Source of the DNA: Vibrio sp. Y2-5
Lineage (GTDB): Bacteria > Pseudomonadota > Gammaproteobacteria > Enterobacterales > Vibrionaceae
Direction of reading: 5' to 3'
DNA length: 64,000 nucleotides
Assembly: GCF_014596725.1 (NCBI RefSeq)
Contig: NZ_JACVEG010000012.1
Span: 22,013-86,012 of the forward strand
Shown: piece after piece, positions 16,548 to 24,084 of the stretch
How the letters are laid out: each line of letters begins with the position of its first letter
Position numbering within the stretch: position 1 is the stretch's first letter
Translations under genes and position numbers: made by a program
Notes under the pieces: model-generated
What the model saw: only the letters and a program-made list of their open reading frames with translations
The model's database searches: none
Told to the model about the DNA's origin: nothing

Positions 16548-19127
16548 ATGACGCAGACAAATTCTCCGTCTCAAGATGTGCAAGAGATGGTCGCACAAGC
16601 GGATACAGGCGCCAGAAACCCAAGTGGTATTCCGGGTCGTATTTTGTGGTTTGTGCCACTATGTTGGTCATTGTTCCAACTTTGGTACGCATCTCCGTTA
16701 CCGTTCGTTTTTAATTTCGGCGTACTTATCGATACTCAAGCAAGAGCAATTCATTTATCGTTTGCCGTCTTTCTTGCCTTTACTGCCTATCCGGCTTTAA
16801 AGAACTCTTCTCGAGATCGAATCCCGCTTATCGATTGGATATTCGCACTGGTAGGTAGCTTTTGTGCTGCATACATCTATTTATTCTACGCGCAATTAGC
16901 TGGCCGCTCTGGAGCGCCAACGCTGCTTGATGTTGTTACAGCTTCTGTCGGTATGCTATTGCTGCTAGAAGCAACTCGACGAGCGCTTGGTCCACCATTA
17001 ATGGCGGTTGCTGCGGTATTCTTGTTTTACACCTTTGCTGGGCCATATATGCCAGAGGTTATTGCTCACAAAGGCGCGAGCTTAAATAAAGCAATGTCAC
17101 ACCTATGGCTAACAACAGAAGGTGTGTTCGGTGTAGCTTTAGGTGTTTCTACCTCATTTGTATTCCTGTTCGTGCTCTTTGGTGCAATGCTGGAAAGAGC
17201 AGGTGCTGGTTCATACTTCATTAAAGTAGCCTTCTCTTTATTAGGTCATATGCGTGGCGGCCCAGCAAAAGCGGCGGTGGTTGCATCCGGTTTATCTGGG
17301 CTGGTTTCTGGTTCTTCGATTGCCAACGTTGTGACAACGGGTACGTTTACTATTCCGCTAATGAAGAAAGTCGGCTTCCCAGCTTCAAAAGCAGGCGCTG
17401 TAGAAGTTGCAGCTTCAACCAATGGCCAGCTCACTCCACCAATCATGGGCGCTGCTGCATTCTTGATGGTGGAATACGTCGGTATTTCTTATGTAGAAGT
17501 GATCAAAGCTGCACTTTTACCAGCACTAATTTCGTACATCGCTTTGATCTACATTGTTCACTTAGAAGCGTGTAAAGCAGGCATGCAAGGTCTGCCAAGA
17601 CGACACACTTCGACATTCTTACAAAGCATGCTCTCTTTCACTGGAACTATTCTGGCTATCTGTGTCATTAGTGCGTTGGTTTATTACGGGGTTGGTTGGA
17701 CAAAAGATGTTTTTGGCTCAGCAGCGACAGTGCTAGTGGGCATTGCATTACTTGCTTCCTATGTTGCACTGGTTAAGGTATCTGCAAAGTATGCCAAAGA
17801 TGGTGGATTTGATCTTGATGAAGATATTCAAGAGATCCCTGATGTTGGCCCAACAGTAAAATCTGGCCTGCACTTTCTATTACCGATTGTTGTTCTAGTT
17901 TGGTGTTTAACCGTTGAACGTTTTTCTCCGGGCTTATCAGCGTTTTGGGCAACTGTCTTTATGATGTTCATTCTGCTGACACAACGCCCATTGATGGCAG
18001 TGTTTAACCAATCAAATGATGCGGCTGAACAAGCGAAAATAGGCGTTGTCGATTTACTTGAAAGCTTAGTTTCTGGTGCTCGAAACATGATAGGTATCGG
18101 GGTTGCAACCGCAGCTGCCGGCACGGTCGTGGGTGTAGTAACGCTGACCGGTATTGGCCTTGTGATGACAGACTTCGTTGAGTTCATCTCAGGTGGTAGC
18201 GTGATTATGATGCTACTTTTTACCGCGGTGATCAGCCTGATTTTAGGTATGGGCTTACCAACAACAGCAAACTACATTGTGGTTTCAACGCTGATGGCTC
18301 CAGTTATCGTAACCCTTGGTGCTCAACACGGATTGATCATCCCACTTATCGCCGTTCACCTGTTTGTGTTCTATTTCGGTATTTTGGCTGATGATACACC
18401 ACCGGTAGGTCTGGCAGCGTTTGCCGCAGCTGCGATTGCTAAATCCGATCCAATTCGTACCGGTATTCAAGGTTTTACCTACGACATACGAACCGCCATT
18501 TTACCGTTTATGTTTGTATTCAACACCCAGTTACTGCTTATGGGGATTGATACTTGGTGGCATCTAGGATTAACCATCATCTCATCCATTATCGCGATGT
18601 TGCTGTTCTCAGCCGCGACACAAGGTTGGTGGTTTACCAAGACAAAATGGTGGGAAGTGGTTGCTCTGCTCGTTCTGACATTTACTTTCTTCCGCCCAGG
18701 TTTTTGGTGGGATATGGTTTACCCTGCACAAGAAGTACATCCGGGTGTTGAGCTTGCTCAAATCGTAGAACAAACACCAATTGGTGAACCTGTACAATTG
18801 CTTGTTGCTGGTGAGACCATTGACGGCAAATTTGTATCTAAAACAGTGTTACTGCCATTTGATGACCGAGCAACAACTCCAGAAGAACGTATTTCTTCTA
18901 TGGGCCTAATGCTCAACAACGATGGTGAAAAGATGATTGTTGATATGGTGGAGTTCGGTAGCCCTGCAGAATCATCAGGTATCGATTTTGGATGGGAGAT
19001 TGAATCGATCATTATTGATAGTGAACGACCAATGAAAGAATGGGTATTCCTTCCTGCTCTATTACTGACAGTGCTACTTGGCTGGAATCAACGAAGAAGA
19101 GCGAAAAAAGAGCAAGTTAAAGCCTAA
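16548..19127 (+). CDS. TRAP transporter permease, fused small and large subunits, with DUF3394 C-terminus
   Basis: An 859-residue polytopic inner-membrane protein that combines the 4-helix DctQ-like and 12-helix DctM-like parts in one chain, normal for TAXI systems. DctM-type motifs include SGSSIANVVTTGTFTIPLMKK, NGQLTPPIMGAAAF and ILGMGLPTTANY. After the last membrane block a soluble C-terminal portion (about 720-835) matches the DUF3394 extension, ending in one more helix and a basic tail. ATG 16548 is preferred over 16542 because AAGGAT at 16535-16540 is spaced correctly only for the second. Transport is probably driven by an ion gradient; the substrate is unknown. Confidence 0.92.
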   Translation: MTQTNSPSQDVQEMVAQADTGARNPSGIPGRILWFVPLCWSLFQLWYASPLPFVFNFGVLIDTQARAIHLSFAVFLAFTAYPALKNSSRDRIPLIDWIFALVGSFCAAYIYLFYAQLAGRSGAPTLLDVVTASVGMLLLLEATRRALGPPLMAVAAVFLFYTFAGPYMPEVIAHKGASLNKAMSHLWLTTEGVFGVALGVSTSFVFLFVLFGAMLERAGAGSYFIKVAFSLLGHMRGGPAKAAVVASGLSGLVSGSSIANVVTTGTFTIPLMKKVGFPASKAGAVEVAASTNGQLTPPIMGAAAFLMVEYVGISYVEVIKAALLPALISYIALIYIVHLEACKAGMQGLPRRHTSTFLQSMLSFTGTILAICVISALVYYGVGWTKDVFGSAATVLVGIALLASYVALVKVSAKYAKDGGFDLDEDIQEIPDVGPTVKSGLHFLLPIVVLVWCLTVERFSPGLSAFWATVFMMFILLTQRPLMAVFNQSNDAAEQAKIGVVDLLESLVSGARNMIGIGVATAAAGTVVGVVTLTGIGLVMTDFVEFISGGSVIMMLLFTAVISLILGMGLPTTANYIVVSTLMAPVIVTLGAQHGLIIPLIAVHLFVFYFGILADDTPPVGLAAFAAAAIAKSDPIRTGIQGFTYDIRTAILPFMFVFNTQLLLMGIDTWWHLGLTIISSIIAMLLFSAATQGWWFTKTKWWEVVALLVLTFTFFRPGFWWDMVYPAQEVHPGVELAQIVEQTPIGEPVQLLVAGETIDGKFVSKTVLLPFDDRATTPEERISSMGLMLNNDGEKMIVDMVEFGSPAESSGIDFGWEIESIIIDSERPMKEWVFLPALLLTVLLGWNQRRRAKKEQVKA

Positions 19128-19132
19128 CCTTC

Positions 19133-19164
19133 GTCTGGCTAGTCCATTAAGGGAATAGCCAGAC
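19133..19164 (+). other. Hairpin between TRAP permease and universal stress gene
   Basis: A 9-bp perfect inverted repeat GTCTGGCTA/TAGCCAGAC (19133-19141 with 19156-19164) with a 14-base loop and no T-run. It lies 25 bp before the next start codon. It is likely an mRNA-stability element or an incomplete terminator. Confidence 0.55.
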
Positions 19165-19188
19165 ATTATCACTCAGAGAAATAACATT

Positions 19189-19626
19189 ATGTATAAACAC
19201 ATTCTTGTTCCTGTTGATTTAAATGAACACGGTTTCTGTGACAAAGCTGTTGAACATGCAGTTTGGCATGCAAAACAGAACAACGCTAAAGTTCATCTGC
19301 TCAATGTTCTGCCTGGCATCCACATGTCGATGGTTGCTACCTACTTCCCTAAAGAAGCAGCAAAGCAAATGAAAGAAGATGTGAAACAGCAACTGAAAAA
19401 ATTTGCACAACAGTTCAGTACTGACGGTGTTGAATTTGAAGTGTATGTTGCAGAAGGAAAGCCTTATAGCACCATTCTGGATTACGCTAAAAAAGTTCAC
19501 GCAGATTTGATTGTCATGCCTAGTCACAAGCGCTCTCGAATCGATAAAGTGGTATTAGGTTCTGTCGCCAGCAAAGTGGTTGAGAACTCTCCGGTCAATG
19601 TTCTGGTGATCAAACCTGCGAGTTGA
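19189..19626 (+). CDS. Universal stress protein, UspA family
   Basis: A 145-residue single-domain Usp protein, starting MYKHILVPVDLNEHG. The ATP-binding glycine pattern (GxxGx9GS) of MJ0577-type Usps is only partly kept: the region reads PSHKRSRIDKVVLGS, so the first two glycines are missing. This suggests a UspA-like protein that does not bind ATP. It is 61 bp after the TRAP permease on the same strand, a pairing seen in other bacteria where a Usp regulates or binds a TRAP transporter. A functional link here is inferred. Confidence 0.9.
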   Translation: MYKHILVPVDLNEHGFCDKAVEHAVWHAKQNNAKVHLLNVLPGIHMSMVATYFPKEAAKQMKEDVKQQLKKFAQQFSTDGVEFEVYVAEGKPYSTILDYAKKVHADLIVMPSHKRSRIDKVVLGSVASKVVENSPVNVLVIKPAS

Positions 19627-19644
19627 TGAAAGCTTGAAATAGAC

Positions 19645-19668
19645 AAAGGCGCTTAATGCGCCTTTTTT
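19645..19668 (+). terminator. Terminator of the TRAP-usp unit
   Basis: An 8-bp stem AAAGGCGC/GCGCCTTT (19645-19652 with 19658-19665) with a five-base loop, followed by T residues. Confidence 0.92.
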
Positions 19669-19710
19669 GTTAGTTTTTACCTATCACACTAATTCACAAA
19701 CACCATTAGC

Positions 19711-19729
19711 GATAATGCGAATAGTTATC
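19711..19729. promoter_or_regulatory. Candidate Fur box upstream of the DUF2061 gene
   Basis: The 19-bp stretch GATAATGCGAATAGTTATC matches 15 of 19 positions of the E. coli Fur consensus, and its outer halves are palindromic. It ends 40 bp before the start of the DUF2061 gene. Iron control is an inference from this single site. Confidence 0.4.
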
Positions 19730-19769
19730 AATAATAAGCCCAACAAAGAGAGACAAGGTTGGGCACATT

Positions 19770-20156
19770 ATGAAAAAGACTATCAGTTTTGCAGCATTAC
19801 ATTTCAGCATTGCATTTACCGTTGCATACGTACTGACAGGCGACATCATTCTAGGTAGCCTGATCGCAATGCTTGAGCCAATGGTGAACACTGTAGCATT
19901 CTACTTCCACGAAAAAGTTTGGGACAGATATTCTCCACTACAGCGCTATGCTCATAACCCAAGAATCAAAACCATGAGCTTTGCTGTTATTCACTACACA
20001 GTGGCATTTAATGTGGCATACATGCTAACAGGCAGCTGGTTAATTGGTGGAGTGATGGCGCTGATTGAACCAAGTTTTAATACTTGTGCTTACTACTTCC
20101 ATGAAAAATTCTGGCAAAGCAAAGCCCATCATAATCACTGGCAATGTGCTCACTAA
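19770..20156 (+). CDS. Tandem DUF2061 membrane protein
   Basis: A 128-residue small membrane protein made of two DUF2061 repeats (about 1-53 and 68-119). Each has a hydrophobic block with an AYxLTG motif, a second hydrophobic block containing xxEPxxNT, and a closing YFHEKxW motif. Most family members have one copy. The function of the family is not established. It is a single-gene unit between two terminators, with a Fur-like box upstream. Confidence 0.85.
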   Translation: MKKTISFAALHFSIAFTVAYVLTGDIILGSLIAMLEPMVNTVAFYFHEKVWDRYSPLQRYAHNPRIKTMSFAVIHYTVAFNVAYMLTGSWLIGGVMALIEPSFNTCAYYFHEKFWQSKAHHNHWQCAH

Positions 20157-20157
20157 G

Positions 20158-20190
20158 AAAAAGCCCCAACTCTGAGAGCTGGGGCTTTTG
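20158..20190. terminator. Bidirectional terminator, DUF2061 / GH2-like gene
   Basis: A stem of AAAAGCCCCA and matching TGGGGCTTTT (20159-20188) with one internal A-C mismatch, flanked by A- and T-runs. It lies between convergent genes. Confidence 0.9.
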
Positions 20191-20199
20191 GTTTCTACT

Positions 20200-20994
20200 C
20201 TATACGAAGTGAGTCACGCAGAACTCTCTAGATAGACCGAGCTGACACACTTTTCTCTGCCCATCCAGCTGGATACTTAACTCATAAAGATCTTTCGGAT
20301 TTGGATTAGCTTTATCGTAATACTTCGGGGCATCGACCTGAAACAGTGCACTGACATGATCACTGCGGATATCAATTGGCAACTGATATGTCATGCCATC
20401 AAACTTGACCGCTGCTGATACCAACCCCGGAGAGAACGTAGTGAAGTGCAAGTTCACCAGCAACTCACAACCACCACCGTAGTGCCAGATTTGTTCTGTA
20501 GTGACAGCACCTAAACGTACATGACGAATGAACTGCAAATAAGGCTCACGCCATATGCCTATTCTGTCATCGTACCTTTTCACTTCTTCACTCAACAAAC
20601 AGACTTCAACATCTTCTTCGTCCAGCAGACAATCTTCATCTTGTTCAAGAAAGAGGATCTCAAAACGGTTTCTTCCTAGTGTTAGCTGCGGAAGCACATC
20701 TTTTCGATAGACCTTCTGAGAGCCGTCACAGTCAAACAGAGCGACACCGTTCAAACGAACTTCCGCATGATAATCGATGCCTTCCAGAACAAGGTCGACG
20801 GCTCCGAAGTTCAACATGCTCTCATCGACTTCAATATCGTGCATGAGATGCCATTCCTGATGTGCAATCTCATCTTCAGACAAAGTTTGAGGTAACACAG
20901 CACTGAGTGGTGACGGAAAAGTGATATCGTCCTGAGGTATGGATAAATCGGTGAGCGGAGAAAGCTGCCATAAGCCGGCGAGAGAAAGCTGCAT
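20200..20994 (-). CDS. Orphan protein with GH2-type galactose-binding fold
   Basis: A 264-residue cytoplasmic protein (no signal peptide). It starts with a strand pattern LSLAGLWQLSPL resembling the sugar-binding domain of family 2 glycosidases such as beta-mannosidase. The VDLVLEGIDYHAEVRLNGVALFDCDG stretch around residues 66-90 is typical of that jelly-roll. The rest, with an LGxNRFEI segment and a late beta-sandwich-like part, has no TIM-barrel and no catalytic acid pair, so hydrolase activity is unlikely. It lies downstream of rraB, separated by a terminator. Homologues exist in vibrios as uncharacterised proteins. Ligand and role are unknown. Confidence 0.7.
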   Translation of the reverse strand: MQLSLAGLWQLSPLTDLSIPQDDITFPSPLSAVLPQTLSEDEIAHQEWHLMHDIEVDESMLNFGAVDLVLEGIDYHAEVRLNGVALFDCDGSQKVYRKDVLPQLTLGRNRFEILFLEQDEDCLLDEEDVEVCLLSEEVKRYDDRIGIWREPYLQFIRHVRLGAVTTEQIWHYGGGCELLVNLHFTTFSPGLVSAAVKFDGMTYQLPIDIRSDHVSALFQVDAPKYYDKANPNPKDLYELSIQLDGQRKVCQLGLSREFCVTHFV

Positions 20995-21054
20995 AATATT
21001 CTTATTGAATTATTTTATTGTCGAAGAGTTGGCACCATTTAAACATAGTGGCAA

Positions 21055-21080
21055 TAAAAAATACCAGCCTAGGCTGGTAT
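21055..21080 (-). terminator. Terminator of rraB
   Basis: A near-continuous inverted repeat ATACCAGCC/GGCTGGTAT (21061-21069 with 21072-21080). On the minus strand it is followed by a T-run. Confidence 0.85.
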
Positions 21081-21092
21081 CTATATTAAGAC

Positions 21093-21512
21093 TTACTCTT
21101 CATCATCGTCTTCATCTTCGTCAGGGTACAAGGCATCTTCGCCCTCGTAATAAGTACCCCACCCGTCATAGATGATGTCGTATTTTTCAGCCAGATTAAC
21201 CAGTTTTTCAACTTGAGCATCGATCGCTGTTGGATCAAGAGCAGACTGCATAGTTGCATCAAAACACAATAGTTTGCTGCCGTCTTCATCTTCTGCTTCT
21301 TCAGCTTCAAGAACTTCAAAGCCCATTTTAAAAGCTTCAACAGCCGCTTTTTCTAGCTTATCGAAATCTTCAGCGAAAAAGTGGTGTTCAATCTCATACA
21401 GCGCTTCAGGATCACTGCCATCTTCCAGCAGTGCTTGAATGATTTCACGAGTATCTTCCTTTTGAATCTCAAGAAAGTCTTCCACTGATAGATAATCATC
21501 TTGTTGAGGCAT
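21093..21512 (-). CDS. rraB: Regulator of ribonuclease activity B
   Basis: A 139-residue acidic protein of the RraB family, which binds RNase E and inhibits or redirects it. Family features are the SVEDFLEIQKEDTREIIQ N-terminal helix, HHFFAEDFDKLEKAA, and the DGWGTYYEG segment, followed by an Asp/Glu-only tail. ATG 21512 (MPQQDDYLS) was chosen; an in-frame extension to 21563 reads hydrophobic residues that the family lacks. rng, encoding the RNase E paralogue RNase G, lies 6.5 kb away in the same window. Confidence 0.9.
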   Translation of the reverse strand: MPQQDDYLSVEDFLEIQKEDTREIIQALLEDGSDPEALYEIEHHFFAEDFDKLEKAAVEAFKMGFEVLEAEEAEDEDGSKLLCFDATMQSALDPTAIDAQVEKLVNLAEKYDIIYDGWGTYYEGEDALYPDEDEDDDEE

Positions 21513-21667
21513 AAAAATGTGCTCCAAAGTGTACAAAAAGGGTATCAATTTAATTGCGCGCAATATCGCACGGATCGTTGTGAATTACCACCTGCATGAC
21601 GATCTTAAAACGATCTTTCTGGTAATAAACCACTTACTGCTAACAAGTCATTCTCTGTTAACAAGCA

Positions 21668-21697
21668 ACAAAGCCTACAATAATCCATAGGCTTTGA
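21668..21697 (-). terminator. Terminator of tldD
   Basis: Inverted repeat CAAAGCCTA/TAGGCTTTG (21669-21677 with 21688-21696). A T-rich but interrupted tail follows on the minus strand, 28 bp past the tldD stop. Confidence 0.65.
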
Positions 21698-21724
21698 TTT
21701 AATGCTTACTATTGGGAGGAACGG

Positions 21725-23170
21725 TTATTCCGTACCGCCCACTGTCAATGCATCCAATTTCAGTGTCGGCTGACCAACGCCGACAGGCACACTTTGTCCA
21801 GCCTTGCCACACACACCAACACCACGGTCAATGCTCAGGTCATTACCCACCATTGAGACTTGCTGCATTGCTTCAATACCAGAGCCAATTAAGGTTGCAC
21901 CTTTAATTGGGCGAGTCACTTTACCGTTTTCAATTAGATAAGCTTCTGATGCTGAAAACACAAACTTACCGGAAGTGATATCAACCTGACCACCGCCAAA
22001 GTTAGGCGCATAGACCCCTTTCTTCACCGTAGAGATGATCTCTTCGGGAGTATGCTGACCCGGCAGCATGTAAGTGTTGGTCATGCGAGGCATTGGCAGA
22101 TGAGCATAAGACTCACGACGGCCGTTCCCCGTAGGAGCAACACCCATCAAACGCGCGTTGAGTTTATCTTGCATGTAGCCTTTAAGAACGCCGTTTTCGA
22201 TCAGTACATTGTATTGACCATTCACACCTTCATCGTCCACATTCAGTGAACCACGAAGATCTTTCAAAGTGCCATCATCGACAATAGTACAAAGATCAGA
22301 CGTCACTTTCTGTCCGATTTTGCCCGAGAATACTGATGACTCTTTACGGTTGAAGTCGCCTTCTAGACCATGACCTACCGCTTCATGCAGTAGAACACCC
22401 GGCCAACCTGAGCCTAATACCACAGGCATAGTGCCCGCAGGTGCTGCATCAGCTTCTAAGTTAACCAGAGCCTGACGGATCGCTTCATCTGCATAAGCAA
22501 AAACGATCTTCTGTCCGTTCTCTTCATTTAAGAAATAGTCGTAGGTAAAACGACCACCGCCACCAGCACTACCGCGTTCACGGCGATCGCCACGTTGTGC
22601 TAATACACTGATAGATAAACGGACTAATGGGCGAATATCGCCAGCGTAAGTACCATCTGTCGCCGCAACTAACACTTGTTCATGCACGCCACTCAGGCTT
22701 ACAGAGACTTCTTGAACTAGCGGTTCTTTAGTGCGGATGTAAGCATCTATCTGCTGTAGTAATTCTGTTTTCTTCTGTTTTTCCCAGCTTTCTAAAGGGT
22801 TAACAGCCGCATAATAGGTTTGATTACTATTGCGCTTAAAGGCTTGAACTGATGCATTCTGCCCTTGTTGTGCAATTCCACGAGCCGCAACCGCGCTCTG
22901 TTGTAATCCTTCTAACTGGATTTGGTCAGAATAGGCAAAACCTGTTTTCTCACCAGTGACAGCTCGCACACCCACACCACAGTCGATGTTGAAAGAACCA
23001 TCTTTGATAATGCTGTCTTCTAAAATCAAAGACTCATGCCAGCTAGACTGGAAATAAATATCGGCATAATCAATCTGACGGGTTGCGATGCTCGACAGAG
23101 TATCGGCAATGTTCTGCTCGGTGAGACCTGCCGGTTTTAATAATGCTTCTTCAATGCGGGTTATACTCAT
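21725..23170 (-). CDS. tldD: Metalloprotease TldD
   Basis: A 481-residue subunit of the TldD/TldE protease, which degrades unfolded peptides and matures microcin B17-type peptides and CcdA in E. coli. The zinc motif HEAVGHGLEGD is at residues 262-272, with the further metal Cys expected in the GVCGKAGQ segment near the C-terminus. It is E. coli length. It starts 2 bp after the nitrilase-family gene, in the conserved yhdP-nit-tldD run. Confidence 0.97.
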   Translation of the reverse strand: MSITRIEEALLKPAGLTEQNIADTLSSIATRQIDYADIYFQSSWHESLILEDSIIKDGSFNIDCGVGVRAVTGEKTGFAYSDQIQLEGLQQSAVAARGIAQQGQNASVQAFKRNSNQTYYAAVNPLESWEKQKKTELLQQIDAYIRTKEPLVQEVSVSLSGVHEQVLVAATDGTYAGDIRPLVRLSISVLAQRGDRRERGSAGGGGRFTYDYFLNEENGQKIVFAYADEAIRQALVNLEADAAPAGTMPVVLGSGWPGVLLHEAVGHGLEGDFNRKESSVFSGKIGQKVTSDLCTIVDDGTLKDLRGSLNVDDEGVNGQYNVLIENGVLKGYMQDKLNARLMGVAPTGNGRRESYAHLPMPRMTNTYMLPGQHTPEEIISTVKKGVYAPNFGGGQVDITSGKFVFSASEAYLIENGKVTRPIKGATLIGSGIEAMQQVSMVGNDLSIDRGVGVCGKAGQSVPVGVGQPTLKLDALTVGGTE

Positions 23171-23172
23171 GT

Positions 23173-24012
23173 TTAGCTCTTTTTCTCTATAAATTGATTA
23201 TGAAAGCGTGTGTGAGCGCTAATAGGCATAGTGGCACGCACACTTTCTATTTGTTCTAACTCGATATCAACAACCAGACTTTCAGCATTCTGACCGAGTG
23301 AAGCAATGATGTCACCCCATGGACTGATGACCATTGAGTGCCCCCAAGTTTCTCTTCCACAAGGATGATGACCACCTTGGCCTACTGCGATAACCCAACA
23401 TTGGTTTTCTATCGCACGAGCTCTTAGAAGAACTTCCCAATGCGCCTTGCCGGTTACAGCAGTAAACGCAGCGGGCACTAGCAGTATCTGGGCACCTAAG
23501 CGTCGTAATTCTGCATACAGATTAGGGAACCGAACATCATAGCAAATGGACAAGCCCAACTTAGCAAAAGGAGTTTCAGCCACGACGATATCGTTACCTG
23601 GAGTAAAGGTTTCTGATTCACGATAGCGTTTGTGTCCATCAGCAACGTCAACATCAAACATGTGCAGCTTATCATAGTAAGCCACAATATGACCTTGCGG
23701 ATTAAACAGAACCGCCGTTGTCGTCACTCCAACAGAGCTCGCTGAGGTTCGTCGAATTGGCATACTACCAATGAGAATCCAAACCTGCTGCTCTATTGCT
23801 AAGTTCGATACTCTTGTCTGAATAGGCCCATCACCCAGTTCTTCAGCACTGTTGTGGTAATCCTCTTTGTTACCAAACACCACTGCATTTTCTGGGGTAA
23901 TCACCCACTTAGCACCTTGCTTTGCCAGCAGTGTGGTTTGCTGTTCAATATAAGTGAGATTCTCATTCACATCCGAGCTGGATGTCATTTGAATTAAACC
24001 AATACGTTCCAT
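23173..24012 (-). CDS. Carbon-nitrogen hydrolase (Nit1/YbeM-like deaminated-glutathione amidase)
   Basis: A 279-residue nitrilase-superfamily amidase. The catalytic triad is visible: Glu41 in TPENAVVF, Lys115 in YYDKLHMFDVD, Cys157 in SICYDVRFP. These contexts resemble the Nit1/YbeM group, which hydrolyses deaminated glutathione made by aminotransferase side reactions; this is the most likely substrate but is not proven by sequence. The gene sits between yhdP and tldD, spaced 64 bp and 2 bp. A 17-bp tandem repeat lies in the gap before yhdP. Confidence 0.88.
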   Translation of the reverse strand: MERIGLIQMTSSSDVNENLTYIEQQTTLLAKQGAKWVITPENAVVFGNKEDYHNSAEELGDGPIQTRVSNLAIEQQVWILIGSMPIRRTSASSVGVTTTAVLFNPQGHIVAYYDKLHMFDVDVADGHKRYRESETFTPGNDIVVAETPFAKLGLSICYDVRFPNLYAELRRLGAQILLVPAAFTAVTGKAHWEVLLRARAIENQCWVIAVGQGGHHPCGRETWGHSMVISPWGDIIASLGQNAESLVVDIELEQIESVRATMPISAHTRFHNQFIEKKS

Positions 24013-24033
24013 GTAAATAGCCCAACCTACTTT

Positions 24034-24084
24034 TTATCTGACCGATTTAGTTATCTGACAGATTTGATTATCTAACTTATTTCG
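24034..24084. repeat. Three-copy 17-bp tandem repeat
   Basis: Copies at 24034-24050, 24051-24067 and 24068-24084, each starting TTATCT and showing progressive decay (GACCGATTTAG, GACAGATTTGA, AACTTATTTCG). The third copy overlaps the yhdP stop codon (24077-24079). Confidence 0.75.

Noticed and set aside
19133..19164. Terminator between TRAP permease and usp
   Set aside because: The stem is strong but no T-run follows on either strand; recorded as a hairpin only.
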